A DNA stretch of 64,000 nt. Origin: Alloascoidea africana. Its lineage: Eukaryota > Ascomycota > Alloascoideomycetes > Alloascoideales > Alloascoideaceae. The stretch is from NCBI GenBank assembly GCA_030581615.1, contig JAKTTT010000054.1, positions 1-64,000 on the forward strand, given 5' to 3'. Positions 20,316 to 31,275 of the stretch are shown one piece after another. Within the stretch, counting starts at the first letter, position 1. Every line of letters starts with the position of its first letter. Under the pieces are notes generated by a model. It searched no databases and was not told the DNA's origin. It saw nothing but the letters and a program-made list of their open reading frames with translations. A program made the position numbers and the translations under genes.

Positions 20316-20613
20316 CCTGACCGAAGTAGCTGATCTTCTTCCGAAAAAAACAAAAGTATCCGGCTTGGGACGATGACTCTTTATCAGGACTAGTCCTGCT
20401 TCGGGTATGCCCCAACTGAAGAGTCGGGGTAACCTCATGAGGTGTAGGAAGAGTAGATTGTGACCGTGGTTAAAGTTAAGAAATGAACTAAAATAAAAGT
20501 GTGGTACTCTAGTGTTTGCTCCTCACCGATTCCCCAGAACCAATATGTATATATCAAGTTATATATCCTCTCCGTAAATTCTAAAAAAAAAAAAAAAAAA
20601 AAGAAATGCTGCT
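20316..20613. other. ARO7/JID1 spacer
   Basis: This 298-bp spacer holds the ARO7 promoter and the JID1 3' flank. An A run of about 20 bases at roughly 20583-20602 is the only clear feature. Confidence 0.6.
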
Positions 20614-21525
20614 CTAAAAATTTTTGATTCTCAGCGGTTCACGCTCTTGCTCGGTATCGTGCTGGTCATTGTACATACTAGCCCTTCTCATAAACAGAAA
20701 ACGTTCTATTCGACTCCTTTGACTGCTTCCAAATCCGTAATTCTCATAAGCAAGATTCAGATCAGCCAAACATTTATCATGGAGCAACTTCTGCTGATCC
20801 CATGCCAGATCCGAGTGACGGATTGCACGCATCAACTGGAGATAAGCAGCACCGGCCCCAATAAAAATGACACCTAGGAGTATCAGCCATTTTTGGTCTG
20901 TTTCTTGAGCGGTTGCGGTCCATGCTCCATCTTTCCTTCCTTCTCTCTTGAACCGCAGTTCCTCGTAATCTTCCCACGTTCCGGCGTTCCAATAGTCACC
21001 TGAGCTGTAGTCGTACCTGGGTCTGTGGTTATAGGCATATGGGTTCGTTGTTGGATTTGGATCCGTAGGCGTATAGGCTTCCGATTCCCATCCCGATTTG
21101 AAACGGTCATACAAGTGCCGCTTGGTGTCATCCCTAAGCAGATTGTAAGCAGCAGTCACTTTCTTGAACCTCTCCAAACGCTCGGAAGGGGACAGGCTTA
21201 TGATATCTTGTAGATTAGGATCCTTTACATCGTATAACTTGTGGGCGTTTGAGTCTGGATGGTAAATCCGCGCCAGTAAATAGTAACATTTTTTGGTGTC
21301 TTTAATGTCAAACTTGTCCGGAGTGGTTCCAAATATCTCATAAGGAGTTGCGTCCGGCTTCGTCCAGCGAGGTATTTTGCCCTGCCAGTTTTCTTCGTGA
21401 TCAAACAAAGTATGTGCGGACCGACACTGTCGGATGACCGAGAGACTTCCTCCGGTGGTGGTGGTGTGAGAAACAATGCCGATCGTGTTACATGCGACAC
21501 GAGCACAAATTCCGATATGGGCCAT
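20614..21525 (-). CDS. JID1: Mitochondrial J-domain protein, JID1-like
   Basis: 303 residues (yeast Jid1 301). J-domain proteins stimulate Hsp70 ATPase; Jid1 is a poorly characterised mitochondrial one. The J domain spans about residues 58-140, with DATPYEIFG at its start and the essential HPD at 89-91. The conserved family block SSGDYWNAGTWED follows at about 174-186. One membrane helix is predicted at about 212-231. The N-terminus is basic and Ser/Thr-rich, as expected for a mitochondrial presequence. The start at 21525 is the first ATG in frame. Single exon. Confidence 0.9.
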   Translation of the reverse strand: MAHIGICARVACNTIGIVSHTTTTGGSLSVIRQCRSAHTLFDHEENWQGKIPRWTKPDATPYEIFGTTPDKFDIKDTKKCYYLLARIYHPDSNAHKLYDVKDPNLQDIISLSPSERLERFKKVTAAYNLLRDDTKRHLYDRFKSGWESEAYTPTDPNPTTNPYAYNHRPRYDYSSGDYWNAGTWEDYEELRFKREGRKDGAWTATAQETDQKWLILLGVIFIGAGAAYLQLMRAIRHSDLAWDQQKLLHDKCLADLNLAYENYGFGSSQRSRIERFLFMRRASMYNDQHDTEQEREPLRIKNF

Positions 21526-21950
21526 CTTGAGCGAGTTGAGGGTGAGCAAAAGAAGCAAAAGAAGAAGAAGAAGAAGAGAGATACAGAATGCCTAGCTGCT
21601 GGAATTATAGCCCTCGATTTGGGTAAGAATACAGGAAAGAGACGGAGGGAGAAAAGATGGGCGGCGAGCAGATAAGAAGCCTTCCTGGAGAGGGAGTCGA
21701 GCAATTAAGTGCAGAGGAGGAAGAGAGCAGCCAATACCCGCACCAGCCACCACCAGCCACAGCTCAGCCACTCGCATCGCGGGCATCTGGCCCCAGATGT
21801 ACGCCGTGCTGAGATGTGTGGGTGTGTGGGTGCGATAGCGGGCAGCTGGACAGCGGCAGTGGCACCGAAGCCTGGTATCAAGCCATGCTACACAGACATC
21901 GCGTCTTTTGATGAACGGCGAGCCCATCCGAGAAGCCCCCACAGAGAATA
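21526..21950. other. JID1/VPS15 divergent promoter region
   Basis: These 425 bp separate two divergent starts. They contain an aag-rich run (about 21548-21580), purine-rich stretches and a gtgtgggtgtgtgggtg word near 21817-21833. No gene is supported. Confidence 0.6.
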
Positions 21951-24900
21951 ATGGGCGCGCAACTGTCGATCATCACGCCGTCGGCCCCTTCTATCTCGAT
22001 CAATTCGTATTTCACAGAGCTGGAGGGCATCTACTATGAAAGGCTCCTTAGCAATGCCAGATTTCTGAAAACCGTAAGAGCGTCCAGCTCGGAAGGGGGC
22101 TTGGTCGTGAAGGTTTTCATCAAGCCATCAATAGGATCCAGCTTACAAGCATATGGCGATGATTTGCTCAGTATGTGCGCGTGTGTGTGCTATAGTGTGG
22201 AACAAGGATTCTAACTTTTGTCGCCTACACAATCCAGGAATTAGGGATTCACTACAAGACATACCTGGTGCTGTTCCTTATCAAAGAGTGATCGAAACAG
22301 ATAGAGCGGGCTATTTGGTTAGACAGCATTTCAAGTCTAATCTTTATGACCGGTTAAGGTAAGAAAACCTTTAATCGTTTCTATTTTGTGCAATTCTAAC
22401 TTTGTTCTACTTTATACTATAGCACCCGTCCTTTTCTGGAAAGCATCCAAAAGAAGTGGATTACATTTCAGCTACTGAAAACATTAGCGCTTTGCCATGA
22501 AAAGGGAATTTACCATGGAGACATCAAATCCGAAAATGTACTAGTCACCACTTGGAACTGGGCCTACTTATCAGACTTTGCCGCATTCAAACCGTCTTAT
22601 CTACCCGAAGACAATCCATCCCAGTTCTCTTTCTACTTTGACACTTCGGAGAGGCGGGCTTGCTATTTGGCCCCAGAAAGATTCTTGAGCGCTGGAGAAA
22701 TGAAAGAAGGCGGTATAAACGAAAAAATGGATATCTTTAGTCTGGGATGTGTGCTAGCGGAAATGTTTCTAGAAGGCACTCCCACGTTTACTCTAGCTCA
22801 GATTTTCAAGTATCGAAGGTCAGAATACTCTCCCAATGTTTCTTCTATTGAAAATGTTTATGTCAGAGAAATGATTGAAAGCATGATAAGCATTGATCCC
22901 GAACAAAGGCTTACAGCAAAGGGCTACCTTGACAAGTACCGTGACAAGGTCTTTTCGAGCTATTTTTATACGTTTTTGTACGACTATATGAAGGATCTTA
23001 CAGACTGCTGCTTGGAAAAAGAAGAGCTTTCTGCTGTTATTGGGATCCAGAGTGATATGAGAATCCGAAAGATATATGGGGATTTTGAAACGATATCAAA
23101 CAACCTAGAGTTTACCTCTTGCTCAAGATTAGCAAAAAAAGAGCGCGATGCTCTTGAAGAGATGGTTCCATTTCCAGTATGCCTTTCAGGGAAAGGAGAA
23201 CACATTCCTCAGCCTAATGGCAACTATCGCCTTTCAGATGAGGGTGCCGAAATCATACTCGACATTGTTCTAGCTTCTATTCGCAATACCAAGAGATCAA
23301 CTTCTAGACTCAAAGGATGCGAGCTGATCTTGGCTCTAAGCGAAAAACTGCCAGACGAGGAAAAGCTCGATAAATGCCTTCCTTATTTGATAATGCTTTT
23401 AGAAGATCGAATTCCAATAGTACAAGCTCACTCTCTAAGATGCTTGACTCAGCTATTGTCATCTGTGCAGACTATAACTCCTATGAATGCTATAATATTC
23501 CCAGAGTATATCATGTCCAAGCTCAAATATTTATCGAGAACAAAATCCCCATACGTTAGAATGACGCTAGCATCTTGCCTTGGGGGTTTGGCTCAAACTG
23601 CCTCCAGGTTTTTAGAATTGTCTCAAATTCTCAGAACTAATGTTCAACAATCAACAATAGATCCTGAAACAGAAGATGGAATATCGGTTATTACGATGAC
23701 CTTTGATGTTTCCAAAAACAAGTTACTTGCAATGTTTGAAGAGTTGACTGTTACCCAATTGACAGACCCTGAGCCTGAGGTAAAAGTTGCATTGTTGAGA
23801 ACCATCTTGCCTCTTTGTTTTTTCTTTGGGAAAGAACGGACAAATGATGTGATATTAAGCCATTTGATAACATACCTTAACGACAAGAATTCGCATATCC
23901 GAGCAGCATTCGTGGAGGCAGTGATTGGGCTGGCCGTTTATGTTGGCACTACAAGCCTTGAGCATTATATACTGCCACTGCTAATCCAAACACTAACAGA
24001 CCCAGAGGAATATGTTGTCATATTGGTTTTGAAATCGTTTGTGTCATTTGTTGACCTTGGGCTACTACGAAAACAACACCTTTGGGAATTGGTTCAAACA
24101 GTGACCAAGCTTGTACTCCATCCAAACGAATGGATACGGCATTCTTCATTAATCCTAATTGATTCAGTGGTAAGACACCTACACCCTTCTGAGGTGTTTT
24201 GTATCATATACCCTATGATTCGCCCAGTTTTCGATAGAGACATATTTGATTTCGATTTGAAAAACATGTTTCTTTGCGTCAAAAAAGAAATACCCCGAGG
24301 AGCTTTTAACTTGGCTTTTACCTGGGTCTCAAGACCAACCAACTCATACTTTTGGGAGTCCAGTGCCGTTTCTTCTTCTGGTCTCACCAAAAATAGTCGT
24401 CGCATATCTTCTTTTGGACTAGGAAGAGTCAACTCTTATGAACAATCCATTGACGTTTTGAAGAAGCTTCCAATTCCCAAGTCCAAAGAGGATCAGTTAT
24501 GGATTGCCAAGCTGTCATCTGCTGGGCTCAAGGAAAAAGAGCTTTGGAAATTAGTGGCATTGAAAGACTACATAACAATAGTTTCGAGACTTCGCACCAG
24601 GCTACAAAAGACAAATTATGTGAATCCATTGATAGAAATTCGGGATGTGGGTGCTCTTCCAAACACAATTATATTTGAAGAGGTTGATAAAGATCATTTC
24701 AACTGCGAGAATAACTATTTGAGCCTGCCATTGGATAATGACAGTTTAAAGCCAGAATCTGAAGCAAGACCAGATATCAATGAGAGTGCAACATTGCTAT
24801 CAATGTCTGCAACAGATTTAAACATTACCGTTACTGCTATAAATGCTAGAGAAACAACTGGTAATAATTTGCTTTTCGACATGAAAAGATCTCAACCATC

Positions 24901-26458
24901 AATAGCAATCAATGAGGAAACGGCATACGGTTTGCTACAAGTTGCCCCAGAGGCGTCACAGGCTGGAAGTGAAGACGGATCACTATATGTTGCCCCATCA
25001 ATGAATCGCAAAAACTCTTCTCGGCCTATCCATAACTACTCTGGAAACAACCCTTATATTCTTAAGTATCTATCTTCCATAAAGATCGAGCCCTCGCTTG
25101 ATCTCTTTGAAGAGTTTGGCCCTAAAATAGCGGACTATTCACAACAAGAGATTGAAAAGAGACAATGGAACCCGCGCGGGTTGCTAGTGGCTCAACTAAC
25201 TGAACATACAGCAGCAGTTAACAGGCTTGCAGTTTCACCAGATCACAACTATTTTGTGTCAGGTAGTGATGATGGCTGGATTAGAGTGTGGGAAAGCCAA
25301 CGTCTAGAGAAAAACGTTACCAGCTGTTCTTCATTATCCATGGACTTGGGATCTCCAGTGAAATGCATCAAGTTTTTAAATGATCGACATTGTTTGGTTG
25401 TGGGGACTGCAGATGGAATGGTTCAAATCATAAGGGTTTTGCTCTCTAATAGAGGTGATTCGGTGAAGCTGAAACGATTGAATATTATCAGGAGCTATCA
25501 GTTGGAATCTGGAGACTACGCGACCTGGATTGAGCCTTATGACGATGGATCATCCTCGTACATCATTGTATTGAGCCCTTTGGGCAAGTTGACATTTCTG
25601 GATATTCGAAGTATGAAAGAAACCTTTACCGCACAAAACACTCTATCTCATGGTGTAGCATCCTGCTTTTGGGTGGATAGGAGTCACTCGTGGCTACTAA
25701 TTGGAACATCATTGGGAATTCTAGATTTGTGGGATCTGAGATTCCAATTACATCTTAAATCTTGGGGAATCCCGGATTCCTTCCCAATCCACCGTATTTA
25801 CGGTTATCCTTATAATGGCACATCAAAGAAAAAGGAAAAGTTGGTGTATGTCGTCGGTGGAACGAAGCGTGCTGAGGTCACCCTTTGGGATGTTGGTCGC
25901 GCACAATGCAAAGAAGTGTATAGATCGTCACCAATTGGGCAGGAATCGAATGGGGAGTATGATCCTTTGCCGTTAGAAACAAGCACGACAACGAGCTTTG
26001 TGGATAATACAGCCTCTTCGATAGATCTTTTTAAGAAGACAGAGCCCATAAGAGAAGAAATTAAGTGTGCGGTTCTAACTTCAGCTTCAAGTCTCAGTAA
26101 TGACAGAAGGAGCATCTACATGATAACTGGAGGGAGAGATCGAAGGCTAACCTTCTGGAACTTTAGAAACAGTGAACTGAACAAAGTTGTCAGTGGCTTG
26201 AGGTCGACTGATCCGGAACCAAAATTCACAACTGTTCATCCGACCGCTGGTCTTTCGATCACCGGTGAAAGGAAAGAAAATGAAGAGAAACAGAAAGGGA
26301 AAAAGAAGACTCACTCAAAGCAGTCTTTAATGTCAAGCGACCAGCTGGACATCTCGCGATCCCACCAGGCACCAATAACAGATGTCCTGGTTCTTTTAAA
26401 ACCTTACAAAGTGATAATCAGTGCAGACTTGTCCGGTATGATAAAGGTTTTTAGATAA
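21951..26458 (+). CDS. VPS15: Vps15-type regulatory protein kinase of the Vps34 PI3-kinase complexes
   Basis: 1458 residues after splicing (yeast 1454). Three exons: 21951-22170, 22238-22358, 22423-26458; introns are 67 and 64 nt, both with TTCTAAC. It begins MGAQLS, so Gly2 is a good N-myristoylation site for membrane attachment. The kinase-like domain (about 20-310) has HGDIKSEN with D147 and DFAAF where active kinases have DFG. HEAT repeats fill about 340-640. A disordered linker follows, then a WD40 propeller from about 1040 (SPDHNYFVSGSDDGWIRVW) to the end. Known role: scaffolds Vps34 in autophagy and endosomal sorting. Ends 10 bp from the convergent EME1 stop. Confidence 0.96.
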
Positions 26459-26468
26459 TTAAGATTTG

Positions 26469-28350
26469 TTATGTATTCGTAAATATGGAAGCATTAGGAT
26501 CGGTACAAGTGAAAACAAAATGCAAACTTTTGGAGAGCTGGACACCAATATTACGCGTAGTCGGCAAGTTAGAGGTGGTTTTATGTATTGGAATTCCCTC
26601 AACAGCTGCTGGTCCATTCTTCATAAACTCTTGGAACAGCATTTGAATACTGCCGTAGCTTGATCCGATACCTTTTGCTATTCCGGGAGTTATCCGATGT
26701 ACTTGCTGTAAAGACACCAAATACATATCAAAAGGGTCTTTCCCACTTCTGACGATTCCGAGATGGGCGAATTCGTCGTTTCCAGATAGCCTATCCAGGA
26801 AAGGAGCTAGCGACAATGTTTTGGTAAGAGAAACAACCCAATCTCCCGTGTCTGGCTCAGATGAGGTTGGAAACACTATGCAACGATACTGTATTTGCAA
26901 GTTTGCCAAAATCCTCTCAATGTTAGCCATTGTAATACTTGAACTGGAATGGGCATTGGGATTTGTATTGGCTCTCCGATTAGAGCTGCTTGGTTCATTG
27001 TCAGACATCAACTCTCTCACTTTTTTGGAGTAGCTTCTTGTTTTCGAAGCTCGGATCTTTTTCAATGCTTGAGTCAATCCCTCGATAATGAGGATAACCG
27101 TCTTATTCCCATCAAAACGTTTTATCGCGTTCTCTAGGCTTTTATCAATCCTTTTGTCCTCGCCAATGTGGGATAGAAAATCCTCTGCTTGGAGATAGAA
27201 ACATATTCTATTTTCTTCAACTTCATGAGGTGGAACAGGCTTGAAAATATCCTCCTCTTCATCAAATTCACAAAACACCTTTCGACGCCATTTAATGATA
27301 TGCAATCCTGGCGTGGTGAAATCGCTTTCATAGTATCTTATCTCGCATTCAAGAGGTTCCAAGTTTGATTTTGCATTTTCCACAACATCTTTATCAGCCA
27401 AATTGGAATCAAATTCAAGTATCATGTGCTTGACCATGTCTTCTTTTCTGTAGCTTGCTCTGTTTAGAGATTCCAATTTTCTGAGTCGCTCTTTCTCTTT
27501 CTTGTCGTTTTGTATTTCCTCAGGTGTTCTTCTAGCTTTTCTGGTTTTGGGCAGAGAGGCAATCACCTCAGGAGAAGCCTGGATTTCAGGCAGTTAGTTC
27601 CATGCTCAAAAAGAAGATATGCACATACAAGGCTCACCTTTTTTCTTCCCTTCTCTTTATCAGTACCTTTGGGGATGCTTTTGGCTGCTGTTTTAAGAGT
27701 CCTTTTGCTTGGGTTAGGAAGTACTTCAATAATGTCATCATTATCTGTATCAGTGCTACAGCATAGTTCGCTAACAGGGGAATGGTCTCTAGATATAGGT
27801 TTCCGTCTCTTGGCGCTCGTCTCATCTCTCTTCGCTGTGATGTTGGATCGATGGATTTGGGAAAAGTCAACTTCCGAGGATAATGTAAAATCGTTGTCGT
27901 CCATTTCCGTAAAATCTAGAATTTCAAAATTACGACTTTTGGTATCTTTACGGGGACGATTTAGCACAGGCAAGGAATGCGATTTGACAGCCGCTCGGTT
28001 AAGCGGTTTTGTCGTTTCCTTTCTTCTTCGTTTACTACCCGCGAGCATCTCCACAAATGGTAGGTCTGGTGGAGATGGAGACCTAAGTTCCAATGAAGCA
28101 TCAAAAGAGGACGACAGAGGCTTTGCTTTTCTATTCTTGTGATGTGTCAACGCTCTGCCTATGGAAGGACTAGGTGAAGAGCACCAGCTGATATCTTCTT
28201 GGATAAAGGATGGACTTAGTGTTTTCGTTAGAACCAGAATCCGTGAACACCGTTCACCTCCAAAACAACTCACGTCTTCCTGGTAGTCAAGTCCAGTTGT
28301 ATTTCGGGCGAAGAAGAGCCGTCCAGGACGATAACGGGCACCTTCGTCAT
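26469..28350 (-). CDS. EME1: Eme1/Mms4 subunit of the Mus81 structure-specific endonuclease
   Basis: 587 residues after splicing. Exons: 28350-28274, 28214-27638, 27578-26469; both introns are 59 nt, with GTGAGT or GTGAGC donors and CTAAC branch sites. The N-terminus is short, polar and acidic (VPVIVLDGSSSPE), then disordered and basic. The ERCC4-like nuclease fold starts near residue 260 and lacks the catalytic motif, as in Eme1/Mms4. A helix-hairpin-helix region with ITPGIAKGIGSSYGS follows. The end reads FTCTDPNASI, matching the Mms4 tail FTCTDPNDTIE. Known role: partner of Mus81 in cutting branched DNA in repair and meiosis. The first exon rests on phase and splice signals rather than strong homology. 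Confidence 0.87.
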
Positions 28351-28477
28351 CGATTAAGGGTTTGGGTGAGCTGGATGGTACGCGTTTGTGTGTTTTACCT
28401 TTTATGCTCTGGGCTTTACAAAAAAGTGAGGGTGCACCAACACCAGATTACTGTGAAAAATCAGCCGCGTTAAATAA

Positions 28478-29590
28478 CTATTTCTTGAACACCAACACCT
28501 CCTCTGGCTCCAAGTCAAGCTTTGTTTCATCTTCTTCGGACTTGGCATCATTCTTAGTCAAAGAAGACAAAATCAGAGCTTTGGCATCAGACGGGAAAGT
28601 CACACCTTTCTGAGCAAGCAATGCCAGAACATGAAAGGCAGCTTCTTTCGTCCTGTTGTTCGCTTCCTTCGCCAAAAACATATCTACGATATCATTGTCA
28701 AGCTTAAGGCTACCTATGGCCTTCGTCTTTGATGCCGATTCTGTATCGTCTAATACAATCGAAGATATAAAGATGAGTGCCCGAAGGTGCAACTTGTTGT
28801 CGCCCTGTTGGACAGGTCTAGAGAGCAGTTTCTTGATAATGTCCCATCCTTTTGCTTCAACAAATCGGTCATAAGCTTTTTTCGAATGGCGTAAGGAATT
28901 GCTAAGTGCATACAGTGCTTTCAGTTGCACTTCTCGTGATTCGTGTTCAGAAAGACTGAGTATCTTCTCAAGAGAAGACTGTCTATTGAGCAACTGAAAA
29001 ATGAGTTAGCAGTCGAATTGACATACACAAACACACAAAAGAGACCTACATCTTCCTGAGACTTGGTATTATTCTGAACGGCTGTTCCTATCGTCCACAG
29101 TGCCAGCGTTTGTAGGGAATGATGTTCCGAGTCTAGCTGGGACAGCAGAGGTTCCCAAAGTCCAAGATTTTCAATGTCTAGAATTGGATCATGGTCAGAT
29201 ACTTAGAATCGATGTATTCAATTCCAAAGCGGCTTACTATTGGCATTATCAAGACTTTCAACTAGCTGTTCCAAAGGTTAGTTTAAGTTTCAATGTAAAG
29301 ATGAAGAGGCCTTACCATTTCTAAATTCTCAAAAGCAGTCTCTTTTGCCTCCAGCTCGGCTTCTGGATTCGTAATAACAGCCATTGCTTGCTTCATAAGG
29401 GCGGGCTCATCTGGGGCTCCGAATAGCTGGGCAAGCAACTTGGGATCCTATAACGGTGCAGCATTAGTTGATCTGTTCTGGTGAGCTGATCTTTAGAGAT
29501 CCTGATGCTTACTGGAGCCTCTGACTTTTGACCCGACTGTCCAGACTTGTCAGAACTGTTTGCTATAGACCACTGCAGTAGTTTATCCAT
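28478..29590 (-). CDS. FES1: Hsp70 nucleotide exchange factor Fes1
   Basis: 293 residues after splicing (yeast 290). Five exons: 29590-29513, 29447-29316, 29265-29238 (28 nt), 29177-29050, 28993-28478; introns are 65, 50, 60 and 56 nt. It starts MDKLLQWSIANS, the Fes1 N-terminal signature (MEKLLQWSIANS). Armadillo-repeat segments include LVESLDNANNIENLGLWEP, LWTIGTAVQNN and LKALYALSNSLR. Known role: cytosolic armadillo-type exchange factor that releases ADP from Ssa Hsp70, like mammalian HspBP1. All junctions keep phase and restore family sequence. Same strand as EME1 and ENP1, with about 100-130 bp between genes. Confidence 0.94.
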
Positions 29591-29696
29591 TTTCAATGAA
29601 GATAATGAAGAATCCAAGTGCAAAAGTTCACTTTTGATCCAGTCGATTCTACAAAACACCCATACATCCAGCAATGTAGATTAACTAAATACTAGC

Positions 29697-31076
29697 CTAA
29701 AAAGCATCTGCCATATCCTCCTCTTTGGTCTCAATCCCGTCCATTCGCGGCTGGCCCGCTAGGAGCTGCTCCTTGATCTTTGGTCCGATGAGATGGTGGC
29801 CTCGGACACGGACCACGTCCAGGAGAAAGTCCCGCTGGTCCTCTGTTATATCGTTCTTGTAAATGGTCGCGAACGAGAGAAACATTTGATGCCAAATAAC
29901 AGGCAATGGAGGTTCTGCGTCTGAAGAATGTGTCTGTGGATCGTGTCGGAATCTCATCACGTAAAACACCATGTTGTCGACAACTTTGTAAGGCAGAGCA
30001 TATTTCTTGTCTAATAATGCTTTCAAAAGCAGACAGCATGCTGGTGAGTACTCCAGCTCTGTCAGTCTCATTATCGCTGCCGCTGAATGCAGCGCAGGAA
30101 TCGAGATTTTGCTCAACACTGAAGCCACAACGACAGCCTCTTTCACTGTGCATCCCTCTTCCAATAGAGGAAACAGAAATCCTTTGAAAAATGCTGCTGG
30201 CTTGTACATAGCCTTCTTTAGAGCTCGATAAATGTGGTAGTTTAATTTTCTTGTAGATGTTCCAAGGTCTTCTCGTTCAAACTCAGCTTTGAACCTCGCT
30301 AGTAGAACCATCTTTATAAATCGAGTAGCCTGGGCCGAACCCAAATTTGAAACAAATAGAGAAGTCCCTTCGTAAACGGCGACCGGAGACCATGCTTCTG
30401 GGTTTGTCACAAACAAAACATCAGGCCAATTTCGTAGGGATGGTATAATCTTGAAAGCTTTTGGTAGGATACCGGACTTGTACCGAGACAATAAAAGCCC
30501 TACCTCCTCATAGACTTCAATTACCTTGGGCGGTAACATAAACCCGGCCTCATTCTGGCGGCCCCCAGCTGTCTCTTCCTCTTTTTCTTTCTGTTCCTGC
30601 TCAGCTAGCTTGTCCATGATTTTATCTGCAAGATTTATAGTCCCAGAAGAATTCAACAGCTTATTTGCCAGCTCTTGGTCTTTTGATTCCACTATTATCT
30701 CCTCGTACCCTGCAATATCTTCCCCAAAGCCGTCATCGCCATATTCTTCGTTTTCATACTCTTCTTCATCTGTCGATTCCTCTTCGTGCTTCTCGTCAAA
30801 GTTCAAGACAAACTTGGACCCACTCATATTTCGCAGCTCATCCATTTGTGACTCTGCTTCTATCTCCTCTTGCTGTTCCTTAGCTAGAGTAAGAATCTTC
30901 CGGGACAGGGCTGCATCAACCACGTTGTTAGTCTCTTGATCATCGTTGTTACTGTGCCGTGATCGGGACTTTTTCTTTGATGTTTTTTTCAAAATGCCCG
31001 TGCTCTCCGTAAGGTCCTTGAGTAAAGGATTGTGCCTCTGTTTCTCTCTTGTTTTCGATATGGCAACTTTTGGCAT
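29697..31076 (-). CDS. ENP1: Bystin homologue, 40S ribosome assembly factor
   Basis: 459 residues (yeast 483). Enp1/bystin is part of the SSU processome and pre-40S particles and stays on them into the cytoplasm with Ltv1. The N-terminus is basic (MPKVAISKTREKQRHNPLL), followed by an acidic stretch at about residues 95-130. The bystin domain starts near 185 and includes GILPKAFKIIPSLRNW, then PEAWSPVAVYEGTSLF and YKPAAFFKGFLFPLLEEG. The start at 31076 is a well-placed ATG. Single exon. Confidence 0.96.
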   Translation of the reverse strand: MPKVAISKTREKQRHNPLLKDLTESTGILKKTSKKKSRSRHSNNDDQETNNVVDAALSRKILTLAKEQQEEIEAESQMDELRNMSGSKFVLNFDEKHEEESTDEEEYENEEYGDDGFGEDIAGYEEIIVESKDQELANKLLNSSGTINLADKIMDKLAEQEQKEKEEETAGGRQNEAGFMLPPKVIEVYEEVGLLLSRYKSGILPKAFKIIPSLRNWPDVLFVTNPEAWSPVAVYEGTSLFVSNLGSAQATRFIKMVLLARFKAEFEREDLGTSTRKLNYHIYRALKKAMYKPAAFFKGFLFPLLEEGCTVKEAVVVASVLSKISIPALHSAAAIMRLTELEYSPACCLLLKALLDKKYALPYKVVDNMVFYVMRFRHDPQTHSSDAEPPLPVIWHQMFLSFATIYKNDITEDQRDFLLDVVRVRGHHLIGPKIKEQLLAGQPRMDGIETKEEDMADAF

Positions 31077-31275
31077 CTTCTGGTTAGTTGTAATGTACAG
31101 TTTTGGTGAAATTTTTCAATCTATCGATGCCCTTGAGAAGGGGTGTACGGATGTTTGTGGTATGTGTTAACCTTAATTGGTAAGTAAGCAGCAAACTGCT
31201 TACCTGATGTGGGAAGTATTATATATTAGTTGAAAAGTATCTTCGTGAACACAACTATAAACACATGATTGTATA